Below, piece by piece: positions 20,185 through 32,256 of a DNA stretch of 64,000 bases (its first letter is position 1; the number at the start of each line of letters is the position of its first letter). The notes below the pieces were generated by a model, which had not been told where the DNA came from, searched no databases, and was given only the letters and a program-made list of their open reading frames with translations. This stretch comes from Prauserella marina. GTDB taxonomy: Bacteria; Actinomycetota; Actinomycetes; Mycobacteriales; Pseudonocardiaceae. The stretch lies in the NCBI RefSeq assembly GCF_002240355.1, contig NZ_CP016353.1, positions 4,266,501-4,330,500 on the forward strand. Direction: 5' to 3'. Position numbers and translations under genes: made by a program.

Positions 20185-21304
20185 TCTTCGTCTCCATCAA
20201 GCCGACGAACTCGTCGAAGAGCGGGTTGGCGTCGTGCGGGCCGGCGGCGGCTTCGGGGTGGTACTGCACGGAAAAGGCGGGAACGTCCTGGCAGCGAAGG
20301 CCCTCGACGGTGCCGTCGTTGGCGCAGTAGTGACTCACGATCGCGGCGCCGAAGGGCGATTCGAACCGCTGGCCCGGCTCACCTTCCAGCGCGAACCCGT
20401 GGTTCTGCGCGGTGATGGCGACCCTGCCGGTCGCCGTGTCGAGCACGGGAACGTTGATCCCCCTGTGCCCGAAGCGCATCTTGTAGGTGCCGAGCCCCAG
20501 TGCCCTGCCGAGGATCTGGTTGCCGAAGCAGATGCCGAACAGCGGGATCTCCCTGGCGAGCGTGGCCGAGGTCAGTTCGATCGCGTGCCGCTGCGTCTCG
20601 GGGTCGCCCGGCCCGTTGGAGAGGAACACGCCGTCCGGTTCGACGGCGAGCACGTCGTCCATGCTGCTCGTCGCGGGCAGGACGTGGACCTCGATGCCCC
20701 GCTTGGCCAGCTGCCTCGGCGTGTTGGCCTTGATGCCGAGATCGAGCGCCGCCACCCGGTACAGCCGCTGTCCTTCCGCGGGAACCACGTAGGGCTTGCT
20801 CGTGGTCACCTCGCCCGCGAGATCGGCACCCTTCATCGCCGGGCTCGCCAGCACGGTGTCCAGCAGCTCCTCGACCGGCGCGAGCGCGTCGCCGGAGAAC
20901 ACGCCTGCGCGCATCGCCCCGTGCTCCCTCAGGTGCCTGGTCAGCGTGCGGGTATCCACCTCGGCGATACCGACGATGCCCTGCTCGCGCAGTTCGTCGT
21001 CGAGCGAGCGGGTCGCCCTCCAGTTCGATGGCGTCCTCGCCGGATCGCGCACGACGTAACCGGCGACCCAGATGCGCGAGGACTCGTCGTCCTCGTCGTT
21101 CCAGCCGGTGTTGCCGATCTGCGGCGCCGTCTGCACCACGATCTGCTTGCGGTACGAGGGATCGGTCAGCGTTTCCTGGTAGCCGGTCATGCCGGTGCAG
21201 AACACGGCTTCGCCGAGTGAGGTTCCCCTCGCACCGTACGCGGCTCCCCGGAAGACCCTGCCGTCCTCAAGCACGAGCGCCGCCGGTGTCCTGGTGCCGC
21301 TCAT
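20177..21304 (-). CDS. carA: Carbamoyl-phosphate synthase small (glutaminase) subunit
   Basis: Class I glutamine amidotransferase subunit, 375 residues, feeding ammonia to CarB. The N-terminal domain starts [16 protein letters not shown]. The amidotransferase domain has the nucleophile elbow [14 protein letters not shown] and the catalytic His/Glu pair in [13 protein letters not shown]. The ATG at 21304 overlaps the stop of the upstream membrane-protein gene by four bases. A 33-base longer reading from 21337 lies inside that gene. Confidence 0.97.
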   Translation of the reverse strand: MSGTRTPAALVLEDGRVFRGAAYGARGTSLGEAVFCTGMTGYQETLTDPSYRKQIVVQTAPQIGNTGWNDEDDESSRIWVAGYVVRDPARTPSNWRATRSLDDELREQGIVGIAEVDTRTLTRHLREHGAMRAGVFSGDALAPVEELLDTVLASPAMKGADLAGEVTTSKPYVVPAEGQRLYRVAALDLGIKANTPRQLAKRGIEVHVLPATSSMDDVLAVEPDGVFLSNGPGDPETQRHAIELTSATLAREIPLFGICFGNQILGRALGLGTYKMRFGHRGINVPVLDTATGRVAITAQNHGFALEGEPGQRFESPFGAAIVSHYCANDGTVEGLRCQDVPAFSVQYHPEAAAGPHDANPLFDEFVGLMETKNA

Positions 21305-21792
21305 ACCTGAGCACCTCCCTTGACCTCTTCGATCCACTGTGGATATTCACCGAGGTCGTCGCCCCGGAATCCGGTGTCCAGCTCGACATCGCCGAGCCGC
21401 CACGTCAACACGAGCAGGCTGTCCGTGCCCATGACCTTGCCAGCCATCCCCTTCGCGGTCTTCAATTCCACAATGGACTCCCGGGGAATCCAGAATCCCT
21501 TCGCCCCGGCGCGATCCACCTCGATACCGTCGTCGAACAACCGCAGTTCGGCAGGCCCCCGCATGCCGACTCCCCTGGTGACGACGCGTTGCTGCCAGTG
21601 CCCGGCGTTGGTCGTCGCCACATAGAGCCCCTTGGTGGTCATCACCGGCTCACCGGTGACCTCCGGCACCTCGGGGAACGGCGGAATACGCACGCTCTGC
21701 GCGATGGCCTGACGTCGCCAGCCCTTCCACATGCCGTAGACGGCCAGCGCGAAAAACGCCGCGACCAAAAGCGAAAGCAGAAGCCTATCCAT
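21301..21792 (-). CDS. Membrane-anchored conserved protein of the pyr operon (Rv1382-like)
   Basis: 163 residues. One N-terminal transmembrane helix (about 3-22) is followed by a soluble domain with beta-strand-like segments (GEPVMTTKGLYVATT, PAELRLFDDGIEVDRAG, DSLLVLTWRLGDVELDTGF) that resembles a PH-like fold. The same slot between pyrC and carA holds Rv1382 in M. tuberculosis, whose function I do not know. Its start and the pyrC stop share one base (TAATG), and its stop overlaps carA by four, so it is tightly co-translated with pyrimidine enzymes. Confidence 0.8.
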   Translation of the reverse strand: MDRLLLSLLVAAFFALAVYGMWKGWRRQAIAQSVRIPPFPEVPEVTGEPVMTTKGLYVATTNAGHWQQRVVTRGVGMRGPAELRLFDDGIEVDRAGAKGFWIPRESIVELKTAKGMAGKVMGTDSLLVLTWRLGDVELDTGFRGDDLGEYPQWIEEVKGGAQV

Positions 21793-23086
21793 TACCCAAT
21801 CTTCCCTTCGCGCGCCGTGATCCGCCCACGCAGCAGCGTGGCGCTCACCACGGCGGGCAATCGCATCCCCTCATACGGAGTGTTGGCCGAAATACTCGCC
21901 AGTTCCGGCCCGTGCACCGTCCACTCGGCGTCCGGGTCGACCAGCGCGAGGTTGGCGGGCTCGCCGACCTCAAGGGGCCTTCCCTGATCGGGAAGCCCCG
22001 CGATCTCGGCCGGTCGTTCGCTCATGACCCTCGCCACGCCGCGCCAGTCGAGCAATCCTGTGCGCACCATTGTCGCCACCACGATCGACAGCGCGGTCTG
22101 CAAGCCCAGCATGCCGGGTCGCGCCGCGGCCCACTCGCAGTCCTTGTCCTGCTCCGCGTGCGGCGCATGGTCGGTGGCCACACAGTCGATGACCCCTTCG
22201 GCCAGCGCCACGCGCATGCGCTCGACGTCGGCCTCGGCGCGAAGCGGCGGGTTCACCTTGTTGACGGGGTCGAAGCTAGCGAGCCGTTCGTCGGTCAGCA
22301 GCAGGTGGTGCGGCGTCACCTCGGCCGACACCGCGATTCCGAGCCCCTTCGCCCAGCCGAGCACGTCCACGGTTCCCGTCGTCGAGACGTGACACACGTG
22401 CAGCCGGGCACCCGCGTGCCGGGCCAGCACGCAGTCGCGCGCGACGATCGACTCCTCGGCCGAGGCAGGCCAGCCCGCGTACCCGAGCCTCGCGGCGCGC
22501 TCACCCTCGTGGGCCTGCGCGCCGCTGGTCAGCCTCGGCTCCTCCGCGTGCTGGGCGACGAGGACACCCAGCGCCGTCGAATACTCCAGCGCCCTGCGCA
22601 TCAACAGCGGATCGGCGACGCAGTGCCCGTCGTCGGAGAACACCCGCACCCCCGCGGCGGAGCCCGCCATGGTGCCCATCTCGGCGAGCCGCTTGCCTTC
22701 GAGCCCGACGGTCACCGCGCCCACGGGGTGCACGTCGACGAGCCCGGTTTCCCTTCCCCTTCGCCACACGTGTTCGACCACGACCGCGTTGTCCGCGACC
22801 GGATCGGTGTTGGCCATGGCGAAGACCGCGGTGTAGCCACCTATGGCGGCCGCGGCCGAGCCGCTTTCGATCGTCTCGGTGTCCTCCCTGCCAGGTTCCC
22901 TCAGGTGGGTGTGCAGGTCGACGAAGCCGGGCAGCAGCACCATGCCATCGGCTTCGATCACCTCGGCCGCGTCACCGGCGCCGAGCGAGCCCCGCTCGCC
23001 GATCTCGGCAATGACGCCGTCGGCGACGAGCACGTCGACCGGATCGCCCTCGCCGTAGCGAAGGGCCCCCCTGATGACGACCTCGT

Positions 23087-23090
<4 letters not shown>
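21792..23090 (-). CDS. pyrC: Dihydroorotase
   Basis: Cyclises carbamoyl aspartate to dihydroorotate. It is 432 residues, a class I amidohydrolase. Zinc ligands and substrate arginine appear in [18 protein letters not shown] near residue 55; further motifs are AHAEEP-type [18 protein letters not shown] and [15 protein letters not shown], followed by NPPLR-type [12 protein letters not shown] slightly earlier. The GTG at 23090 overlaps the pyrB stop (GTGA). A longer frame upstream lies inside pyrB. Confidence 0.97.
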
Positions 23091-24774
<1,684 letters not shown>

Positions 24775-24798
24775 TCACTCCGCCCAGTGATGATCTGC

Positions 24799-24846
24799 TT
24801 GACCTGGTGACGACAACGAGTAACCATTACTCTGAGTATTCGACTC
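24799..24846 (+). promoter_or_regulatory. bldD promoter region with two inverted repeats
   Basis: A -35-like TTGACC lies at 24799-24804. Downstream are two inverted repeats: GAGTAACCATTACTC (24818-24832, 6-bp arms, 3-base spacer) and GAGTATTCGACTC (24834-24846, 4-bp arms). BldD of Streptomyces represses its own gene through AGTnA-type repeats, so these are probable autoregulatory sites. A clear -10 is not obvious. Confidence 0.55.
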
Positions 24847-24904
24847 AGGAATTCCCTGTCGGTCATCCGGGCCGCATCGGGGCGAGGAAACGGAGAACCA
24901 CCAA

Positions 24905-25393
24905 ATGGGCGATTACGCCAAGGCGCTCGGGGCCAAGCTCCGCGGAATCCGCCAGCAACAGGGTCTTTCCCTGCATGGGGTCGAGCAGAAGTCCGGCGGC
25001 CGCTGGAAGGCCGTCGTCGTCGGCTCCTACGAGCGGGGCGACCGTGCGGTCACCGTTCAGAAGCTGGCCGAGCTCGCCGATTTCTACGGTGTCCCCGTGG
25101 TCGAGCTGCTGCCTGAGGGCCGGGTGCCCTCTGGAGCCGAGCCCGCCACGAAAATTGTGATCAATCTCGAACGGCTCCAGCAACTGCCTGCCGAGAAGGT
25201 CGGGCCGCTCGCGCGCTACGCGGCGACCATCCAGAGCCAGCGCGGCGACTACAACGGCAAGGTGCTCTCCATCCGCACCGAGGACCTGCGTTCGCTGGCG
25301 ATCATCTACGACATGACCCCTGGTGAGCTCACCGAGCAGCTCATCGACTGGGGCGTGCTGCCGCCCGAAGCCCGGCCTGCCAAGGAAGACTGA
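24905..25393 (+). CDS. bldD: BldD-type cyclic-di-GMP-responsive transcriptional regulator
   Basis: Development master regulator homologue, 162 residues. The N-terminal XRE-type helix-turn-helix covers about residues 5-70 (LRGIRQQQGLSLHGVEQKS, GSYERGDRAVTVQKLAELA). The C-terminal domain carries the c-di-GMP signature RGD-X8-R: R113-G114-D115 and R124-T125-E126-D127. Streptomyces has RQDD in the second half; the arginines and the outer aspartates are retained here. ATG start. Divergent from pyrR. Confidence 0.92.
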   Translation: MGDYAKALGAKLRGIRQQQGLSLHGVEQKSGGRWKAVVVGSYERGDRAVTVQKLAELADFYGVPVVELLPEGRVPSGAEPATKIVINLERLQQLPAEKVGPLARYAATIQSQRGDYNGKVLSIRTEDLRSLAIIYDMTPGELTEQLIDWGVLPPEARPAKED

Positions 25394-25407
25394 TCGCCGC
25401 CACGCGG

Positions 25408-25447
25408 TCGTGAGTGCCCGCCGGCCCAGCCGGCTGCCCACTCACGA
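25408..25447. terminator. Bidirectional terminator hairpin between bldD and nusB
   Basis: TCGTGAGTG...CACTCACGA form a 9-bp outer stem enclosing GCCGGC-CCA-GCCGGC, giving a long two-part hairpin in the 93-base convergent gap. Its symmetry suits termination from both sides. No T-tract is present. Confidence 0.72.
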
Positions 25448-25486
25448 CCCGGCGGCGGTCGATCGTGACGAAATGAACAACGAGAG

Positions 25487-25948
25487 CTACAGAACAGCAC
25501 GCAAGCGATCGGCGATGTTGCCGATCCGGCCGAGTACCCCGTTGACGAACCGGGGTGAATCGTCGGTGGAGAGCTCCTTCGCGAGCCCCACCGCCTCGTC
25601 GATGGCGACGGGGTCCGGCACGTCGTGCGCCCACAGCATTTCGTAGACACCGATGCGCAGGATCGCGAGATCCACCGGCGGCATCCGGCTCAGCGTCCAG
25701 CCCTGCGAGTGTTCGGCCAGAAGTTCGTCGACGCGCTCCAACTGCGCGCTGACGCCCTCGATCAAGGTGATCGTGTAGTCGTTCACCGGCTCGACAGCGG
25801 GCGAGCCGACCCGTTCCCGCAGCAACTCGACCGGGGTGGCCGAGCGCTGCGCGGCCTCGTAGAGGAATTCCACCGCGCGACGGCGGGAAGCGCGGCGACT
25901 CGTCGAGCCGCCGCGGCGGGGTGCTGGCGCGTCCACCGAAGCTCTCAC
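25487..25948 (-). CDS. nusB: Transcription antitermination factor NusB
   Basis: All-helical RNA-binding protein that joins NusE on rRNA leader boxA. It is 153 residues, with the family opening [16 protein letters not shown] near residue 16, the middle [21 protein letters not shown] and the C-terminal [26 protein letters not shown]. The GTG at 25948 overlaps the efp stop by four bases, so efp and nusB form one coupled unit, as in other actinobacteria. Confidence 0.96.
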   Translation of the reverse strand: MRASVDAPAPRRGGSTSRRASRRRAVEFLYEAAQRSATPVELLRERVGSPAVEPVNDYTITLIEGVSAQLERVDELLAEHSQGWTLSRMPPVDLAILRIGVYEMLWAHDVPDPVAIDEAVGLAKELSTDDSPRFVNGVLGRIGNIADRLRAVL

Positions 25949-26502
25949 GCCCGGCCGAGGTAGCGGCCGTCGCGGGTGTCGACCTTGACCTTCTCGCCGC
26001 TGCTGACGAACAGCGGTACCTGGATCTCGGCTCCGGTCTCCAGCGTCGCGGGCTTGGTGCCGCCGGTGGACCGGTCACCCTGCAGACCGGGGTCGGTGTG
26101 CTTGATGACCAGCTCGATCGAGGTCGGCAGCTCCACGTACAGCGGGACGCCCTCGTGCGTCGCGACCTGGACCTCGGTGTTCTCCAGCAGATATCCGGCG
26201 CCGTCACCGACGATCTCGGTGCTGACGTTGATCTGCTCGAACGTCTCCGAGTCCATGAACACGAAGTCGGTGCCGTCGTTGTACAGGTAGGTCATCTGCC
26301 GACGGTCGACGGTCGCGGTCTCGACCTTCGTACCGGCGTTGAAGGTCTTGTCCACCACCTTGCCGGAGAGCACGTGCTTGAGCGTCGTCCGCACGAACGC
26401 CCCGCCTTTGCCTGGCTTGACGTGCTGGAAGTTCACGACGGACCAGAGCTGGCCGTCGAGGTTGAGGACCAGGCCGTTCTTCAGGTCGTTGGTGGTGGCC
26501 AC
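25945..26502 (-). CDS. efp: Translation elongation factor P
   Basis: Relieves ribosome stalling at proline runs. It is 185 residues in three beta-barrel domains. The tip loop of domain I reads [12 protein letters not shown] near residue 27, with the lysine that is post-translationally modified in some bacteria; no modification genes are nearby. The start is the GTG at 26502 ([13 protein letters not shown]), with AGGAG about 10 bases upstream. A longer frame to 26670 has no such support. pepQ, often beside efp in actinobacteria, is absent. Confidence 0.96.
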   Translation of the reverse strand: MATTNDLKNGLVLNLDGQLWSVVNFQHVKPGKGGAFVRTTLKHVLSGKVVDKTFNAGTKVETATVDRRQMTYLYNDGTDFVFMDSETFEQINVSTEIVGDGAGYLLENTEVQVATHEGVPLYVELPTSIELVIKHTDPGLQGDRSTGGTKPATLETGAEIQVPLFVSSGEKVKVDTRDGRYLGRA

Positions 26503-26815
26503 TGAGTGAGTTCTCCTGTGTCGGGTCGGCCGCGTAGTGAACGGCCCCGGATCGTTGGTGGTGCTCGGGCCGAGGAACCCGGAGCTTCCTCCACACGACG
26601 AGCATGTCCTCGCTACGGGCCACCGCGATTGGTGACCGCCATACCGGCGCTCCATTGTACTGGCGGCCACGCTGCGGGAACGCGGCGCCTCCTCGACCCC
26701 GCCTCGGGCTTCCCGCTCACCACACGGAACTCGCGATGCTCCGGGGTTCGGTCGCGACAGGACGAGCCTCGGTCAAGGGGCTTCCACAACTGCCTCGCGG
26801 GTCTACAGTAGGGCG
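26503..26815. other. Intergenic region between efp and the 4-TM gene
   Basis: 313 bases without a convincing gene, between two divergently transcribed genes. On the minus strand TACAAT (26659-26654) could be a -10 for efp, giving a leader of about 145 bases, though I see no good -35. On the plus strand TACAGT (26804-26809) ends 6 bases before the ATG at 26816, the spacing of a leaderless actinobacterial transcript. Confidence 0.4.
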
Positions 26816-27469
26816 ATGCCGCACTGGGTAGTACGCGGATTCGGCATGGCCGTACTTCATGCCGCCGCGACCGTCGCGCTCGCGAAGATCGCCGTCTTTC
26901 AGCCGACCGAGGTCACTTTCGTCACCGCCGTCGTGCTCGCGCTGCTGGTGGGCGCCGCCGCGCTGTGGAGCGCACTCGACGCCTGGCTCGGTCTCCGCGA
27001 ACCCGGCCGGACCTGGTTCATCGCGGCGCTCGTCGCCGGGCCCGTCTCGGCCGTGCTCAGCGTGATCGGACGCGGCGTGTTCGTCGACCAGACCGGGACC
27101 AGTGAACTGGGTTCCGCGCTCACCGGCGGCGCCGCGTTCACCGCACTGCTCGTGCTGATCCCCGCAGGGCTCGGCATGTTCGTCGGCGGAAAGCTCAACG
27201 CGCGTGCGAACGACTTCGAGGACTCCGACGACGCCGAGGACTCCGGGAGCGGCCCCCTCGCGCCCGTCGGCGCGCGTGCGGACGAAGACACCGAAGGTGT
27301 CCTCGTCGGTTCCGGCAACGACGGCGGCACCGGCGATGACAACGGTGGCAGCGGGGACAGTGACGGCAGTGGGGACAACGCCGCCGACGGTGCCGGTGGC
27401 TCACGGGCCGGAAAGCGGCTCGGGCGGACGATGAGCCGCCGCACCCCGAAGATCGGCCCGGCGAGGTAA
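26816..27469 (+). CDS. Four-helix membrane protein with acidic Gly/Asp-rich tail (Rv2536 / B-4DMT-like)
   Basis: 217 residues. Four hydrophobic segments lie in the first 125 residues (about 8-26, 36-56, 66-84, 97-119). A soluble tail rich in Asp, Gly, Ser and Asn follows and ends in a basic stretch (RLGRTMSRRTPKIG). A divergent membrane-protein gene occupies the same place in M. tuberculosis (Rv2536, between pepQ and aroQ); such proteins are often named B-4DMT transporters, but no substrate is known. The ATG probably starts a leaderless mRNA. Confidence 0.7.
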   Translation: MPHWVVRGFGMAVLHAAATVALAKIAVFQPTEVTFVTAVVLALLVGAAALWSALDAWLGLREPGRTWFIAALVAGPVSAVLSVIGRGVFVDQTGTSELGSALTGGAAFTALLVLIPAGLGMFVGGKLNARANDFEDSDDAEDSGSGPLAPVGARADEDTEGVLVGSGNDGGTGDDNGGSGDSDGSGDNAADGAGGSRAGKRLGRTMSRRTPKIGPAR

Positions 27470-27505
27470 GCCCGACCGCCACTGACGTTCTCGCCGCTCA
27501 GCGGC

Positions 27506-29023
27506 TCAGGGCCGCACGCCCAGCGTCGGACCAGCCGGATACGCCTCCCAGTCGGCGCGGCTGACCGGTTCCACCTCGGAATCATTGCGGGCGGCCGCCT
27601 CGGTGGACGTCACCGGCCACAACCGGTCGTCCAGCACGAACGCCGTCCCCAGCCCGGGGGCGCCCACCGCCCGCGCCCCCGGCTCAAGCCGGGCCATCAC
27701 CGGCAGTTCGTCGAGCACCGGCAGCCGCTCGTCGAGTACGTGAACGGCAAGTTCCTCCGCGACCGAACGGCGATCGACCCTGACGATCTTGCCCCCCGCG
27801 ACAACGTCCATCGTCCGCACCGGCGAGGGCATGGCGAACCCGTCCAGCACGGCGAGCGCCTGTTCCGGGTTCGAGCACGCGTCGACCCCGTGCACGTCGA
27901 GCCCGAAATGCCGCAGCCCGGTCGGTGCCTTCGCCTTGCCGATCACGGTCGCGTGGATGACGTCGAGCGGCACCCTGGCACACGGTTCCGTTTCCGAGAT
28001 GGGCGCGTGCCCGTCGGGCTGGCGGACCAGGCCAGGCCCCTCCTGCCACTCGTCGGGGATGAGCACCGGCTCGTAAGGCGTCGCGGTGAAGTCCCTGTTC
28101 CAGAACGTGATCGTCGTGCCGTGCTCGGTCTGATGCGCGATGGCGAAAGCGGCAAGAGCATCGACCCACATCAGATCGGCGCTGAACGCGTCGACAAGGG
28201 AGTTGGTGCGCACGTTCCCGGTGTCGCCCACGCGGGAGAACCCAGTGGGGCTCAGCGATTCGACACCGGCGGAGAAGGTGGGATCCTTCGCGCGCAACAA
28301 GAACTGTCCCGCACCGTTCCACCCTGCCGCGCGGCCGGTCGTGTCCGTGAACATCACGTAGAACCAGCCGTCGAGATAGACGGCGGCAGGCTGCCCCGCG
28401 CCGTAGGTGTTGTCCCTGTGCTCGTCGTGGGCGGGCTTGATGACCGGCTCCTCCGAAGGGCGCGTCCAGTTCTGGCCGTCGGTGCTGGTGGCCAAGCCGA
28501 TCGCGTTGCCGAGAGCGTGATCGCCCGCCGCCCCGGTGTAGTACATGTAGTAGGTGCCGTCGACGCGGATCACCGACGGATCGCAGGTGTGCACCGCGTC
28601 GAACCGCCCCGGATTGCCGGAGAAGACGGCTTTCGGGATGCCACCGCCCGGCCCCGCGAACGGGCCATCCGGCGTGTCCGCCTCCGCGTACAGGATGTCA
28701 TCACCCGGCGGCGGCGCACTGCCGTACTGACTGCACCACCACATCCGGGTCCGGCCGCCGTCCATCATCACCGTCGGCCCGTAGTTGTAGACCGCGTCGG
28801 CGCCGCCCTCCGCGACGACACCGGCGCTGGCGCGCTGGTTGTCCGTGGACAACGGCTGCGGCGGCTCCGAGGGGGCCTGCTGCTCACCACCGCCGCCGAT
28901 GTCGGGCTGGGCGCCTTGAGCCTGAGGTTGCGCGCTGCCCGCCGTGCACGCTCCCGCGACCAGAGCGCTCGCCATGGCGAGCGCGCCGGCGACGATACGC
29001 GCGCGATATTGCCGGGTGCGCAT
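27506..29023 (-). CDS. Secreted lipoprotein with a five-bladed beta-propeller (GH43/GH32-like) domain
   Basis: About 505 residues. The signal sequence ends in a lipobox-like LVAGAC, followed by a Gly/Gln/Pro linker. The body has repeated blade-like motifs: GGRTRMWWCSQYG, HTCDPSVIRVDGTYYMYYTG and AGQPAAVYLDGWFYVMFTD, typical of furanosidase-type propellers (aspartate before the strand, aromatic strands). Whether it hydrolyses glycans is unknown; the catalytic acids were not identified. The ATG at 29023 has GGAGG 12 bases upstream; a TTG at 29035 is an alternative. Apparently monocistronic. Confidence 0.72.
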   Translation of the reverse strand: MRTRQYRARIVAGALAMASALVAGACTAGSAQPQAQGAQPDIGGGGEQQAPSEPPQPLSTDNQRASAGVVAEGGADAVYNYGPTVMMDGGRTRMWWCSQYGSAPPPGDDILYAEADTPDGPFAGPGGGIPKAVFSGNPGRFDAVHTCDPSVIRVDGTYYMYYTGAAGDHALGNAIGLATSTDGQNWTRPSEEPVIKPAHDEHRDNTYGAGQPAAVYLDGWFYVMFTDTTGRAAGWNGAGQFLLRAKDPTFSAGVESLSPTGFSRVGDTGNVRTNSLVDAFSADLMWVDALAAFAIAHQTEHGTTITFWNRDFTATPYEPVLIPDEWQEGPGLVRQPDGHAPISETEPCARVPLDVIHATVIGKAKAPTGLRHFGLDVHGVDACSNPEQALAVLDGFAMPSPVRTMDVVAGGKIVRVDRRSVAEELAVHVLDERLPVLDELPVMARLEPGARAVGAPGLGTAFVLDDRLWPVTSTEAAARNDSEVEPVSRADWEAYPAGPTLGVRP

Positions 29024-29541
29024 GCTGGCGGCCAACCTCCATCCCTCCCCCGCTACCGGGAGACGGTAACCCGGCCGAGACCAAAAACAGTCTACGAAAC
29101 CATCTCACCCGAACGGGTGCACACCTCGCGACATCGCGCCCATGCCGCCAATCGCGAGGTCGCGGCACCCGGTGGCGAGTACGACGGACGCCCGTCTCTG
29201 CGCGCCTCCCGGTACCGGATGGGCGTCCTGCCGCCAGGCGTTCCGGCACCGTGTGGAGTACGCGCGTCCAGCCACGGAAACCGCCTCGGCGAGCGCGTCC
29301 GCCCGCACTCGTGGCGACGATCAGTGCGAAACCGTTCCGCGCGCTCACCGGCCGAGGGCCGGGTTCGCACGCGCCGTGTTCTCTCACCGGTACGCGCCCC
29401 GCACCCGGTGAGATCTGGATCCGATTCCGGAAACCCCGGCCGCACAACGGTTTCCGGTCGGCCACATCGGACTCGCGGAACAACCGCAGCATGGTGGCAG
29501 CCTCCGGCCACCGCGCGTGCCGGACGAGAGCGGGCGCCCGC
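29024..29541. other. 518-base region without a supported gene
   Basis: The region between the propeller lipoprotein start and the aroQ stop has no frame with a family signature. It contains an inverted repeat CTCACCGG (29383-29390) / CCGGTGAG (29405-29412) with a 14-base loop, which could end aroQ transcription, and CGCGA-GGT-CGCG. It may be the remnant of a lost gene: pepQ is missing from this neighbourhood. Confidence 0.4.
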
Positions 29542-31100
<1,559 letters not shown>

Positions 31101-31161
31101 CTACGCCATCACGCTCACGCGCGCGCTGCGCCCTGGACGGCGCGGGGCTCCCGCGACATCC

Positions 31162-31587
31162 TCACTGTGGTGGCAGCCGCGTGGCTTCACTCACCGAGCA
31201 TGTCAGGTCGCCTTCCACGGGATTGGCACCGGGAACCGTGTCGGTGACGGTCCGGCCAGGGCCCAGCCGCCCCTCGACGAAGTAGGCGTCCGTGGCGTCA
31301 CCCGCGTTGTTCGAGATGGTCACGGTCACCGCGTACCGGTACTCGGTGCTCGTGCTGTTGGTCACCGCGAGAGCCACTCTCGGCGTGTACACGGTCTGCT
31401 CGCAGCCGGTGACCTCAACGTCCTGTTTGGCGTCACTCTCCGGTGGCGCGTCGGTGGCCGAGCGGGTGTCTCCCGAAGGGCTCCCCGCTGCCGTGGTCGG
31501 CTGCGGCTGGCCGGAACCACATCCGGCCGCCAGCGCGACGACGACGGCAAACATCCCGGCAAACCGGACCCGTGAACGCATTTTCAC
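31162..31587 (-). CDS. Small lipoprotein of unknown function inside the aro operon
   Basis: 141 residues. A signal peptide ends in the lipobox LAAGC near residue 23, followed by a Ser/Pro/Thr-rich linker and a compact domain with two cysteines (VTGCEQTVYTPRVALAVTN and GDLTCSVSEA) that could form a disulfide. NSTSTEYRYAVTVTISNNAG suggests an immunoglobulin-like beta-sandwich. The GTG at 31587 overlaps the aroK stop by four bases, so it is translated with aroK although it has no obvious link to aromatic synthesis. Not assigned to a family. Confidence 0.75.
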   Translation of the reverse strand: MKMRSRVRFAGMFAVVVALAAGCGSGQPQPTTAAGSPSGDTRSATDAPPESDAKQDVEVTGCEQTVYTPRVALAVTNSTSTEYRYAVTVTISNNAGDATDAYFVEGRLGPGRTVTDTVPGANPVEGDLTCSVSEATRLPPQ

Positions 31588-32144
31588 TCCACAAAGGACT
31601 CGTCTGGCCGTTCAGGCGACGATTGTTCCATGTTCCCGGCAAGGTGTTCGACGATCGCGGCGACCACCTCGCCCGCCGTCTTGTCGTCGGTGGCGACCTC
31701 GATCGTCGCGACCTCCCGGTAGATCGGCAGCCTCGCCTCCAGCAGCGCTTTGTAGGTGGCCCTTGGATTCACGCCGGCCAGCAACGGGCGCGCGGTGGAC
31801 ATACCGGTCCGCCGGACCCCCTCCGCCATGCCGACATGCAGGAACACCACGGTGTGCTCGCTCAACAGCTTGCGGGTGGCCTCCGAAAGAACCGCTCCAC
31901 CACCGAGTGCGTAGACACCGCTGTGCCTCGCCAGCCCGGCCGCGATGACCTCTTCCTCCCGCTCACGGAAGTACGCCTCACCGTGGGTGGTGAAGATGTC
32001 GCCGATCGTGCACCCGGCCGCCGCCTCGATCTCGTCGTCCGCGTCCACGCAGGCGACACCGAGCTGCCGCGCCAACAACGATCCCACCGTGCTCTTCCCC
32101 GAGCCGGGAGGACCGACGATGACGACAAGACCGCGAGTACCCAT
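31584..32144 (-). CDS. aroK: Shikimate kinase
   Basis: Phosphorylates shikimate with ATP. It is 186 residues. P-loop VGPPGSGKSTVG near residue 8, the shikimate-binding DADDEIE near 32, ALGGGAVLSEATR near 78 and the lid arginine region STARPLLAG are present. The ATG at 32144 lacks a strong Shine-Dalgarno. It lies 112 bases after aroC, so a local promoter is possible. Confidence 0.94.
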   Translation of the reverse strand: MGTRGLVVIVGPPGSGKSTVGSLLARQLGVACVDADDEIEAAAGCTIGDIFTTHGEAYFREREEEVIAAGLARHSGVYALGGGAVLSEATRKLLSEHTVVFLHVGMAEGVRRTGMSTARPLLAGVNPRATYKALLEARLPIYREVATIEVATDDKTAGEVVAAIVEHLAGNMEQSSPERPDESFVE

Positions 32145-32256
32145 GCAGGTCACGGTAGCCCTTGCCAGCACAGCGCCATCGTCCGCCTCACCCTCGCCGC
32201 CCGATCAGCCACCAGCGGTCACCAGGACGCCGCGACGACCGGGGCCGAACCGCGGG

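Noticed and set aside
28839-28854. 16-bp palindrome GTTGTCCGTGGACAAC inside the propeller lipoprotein gene
   Set aside because: It is a single copy within coding sequence at codons for Ser-Thr-Asp-Asn, with no promoter nearby; chance is enough to explain it.
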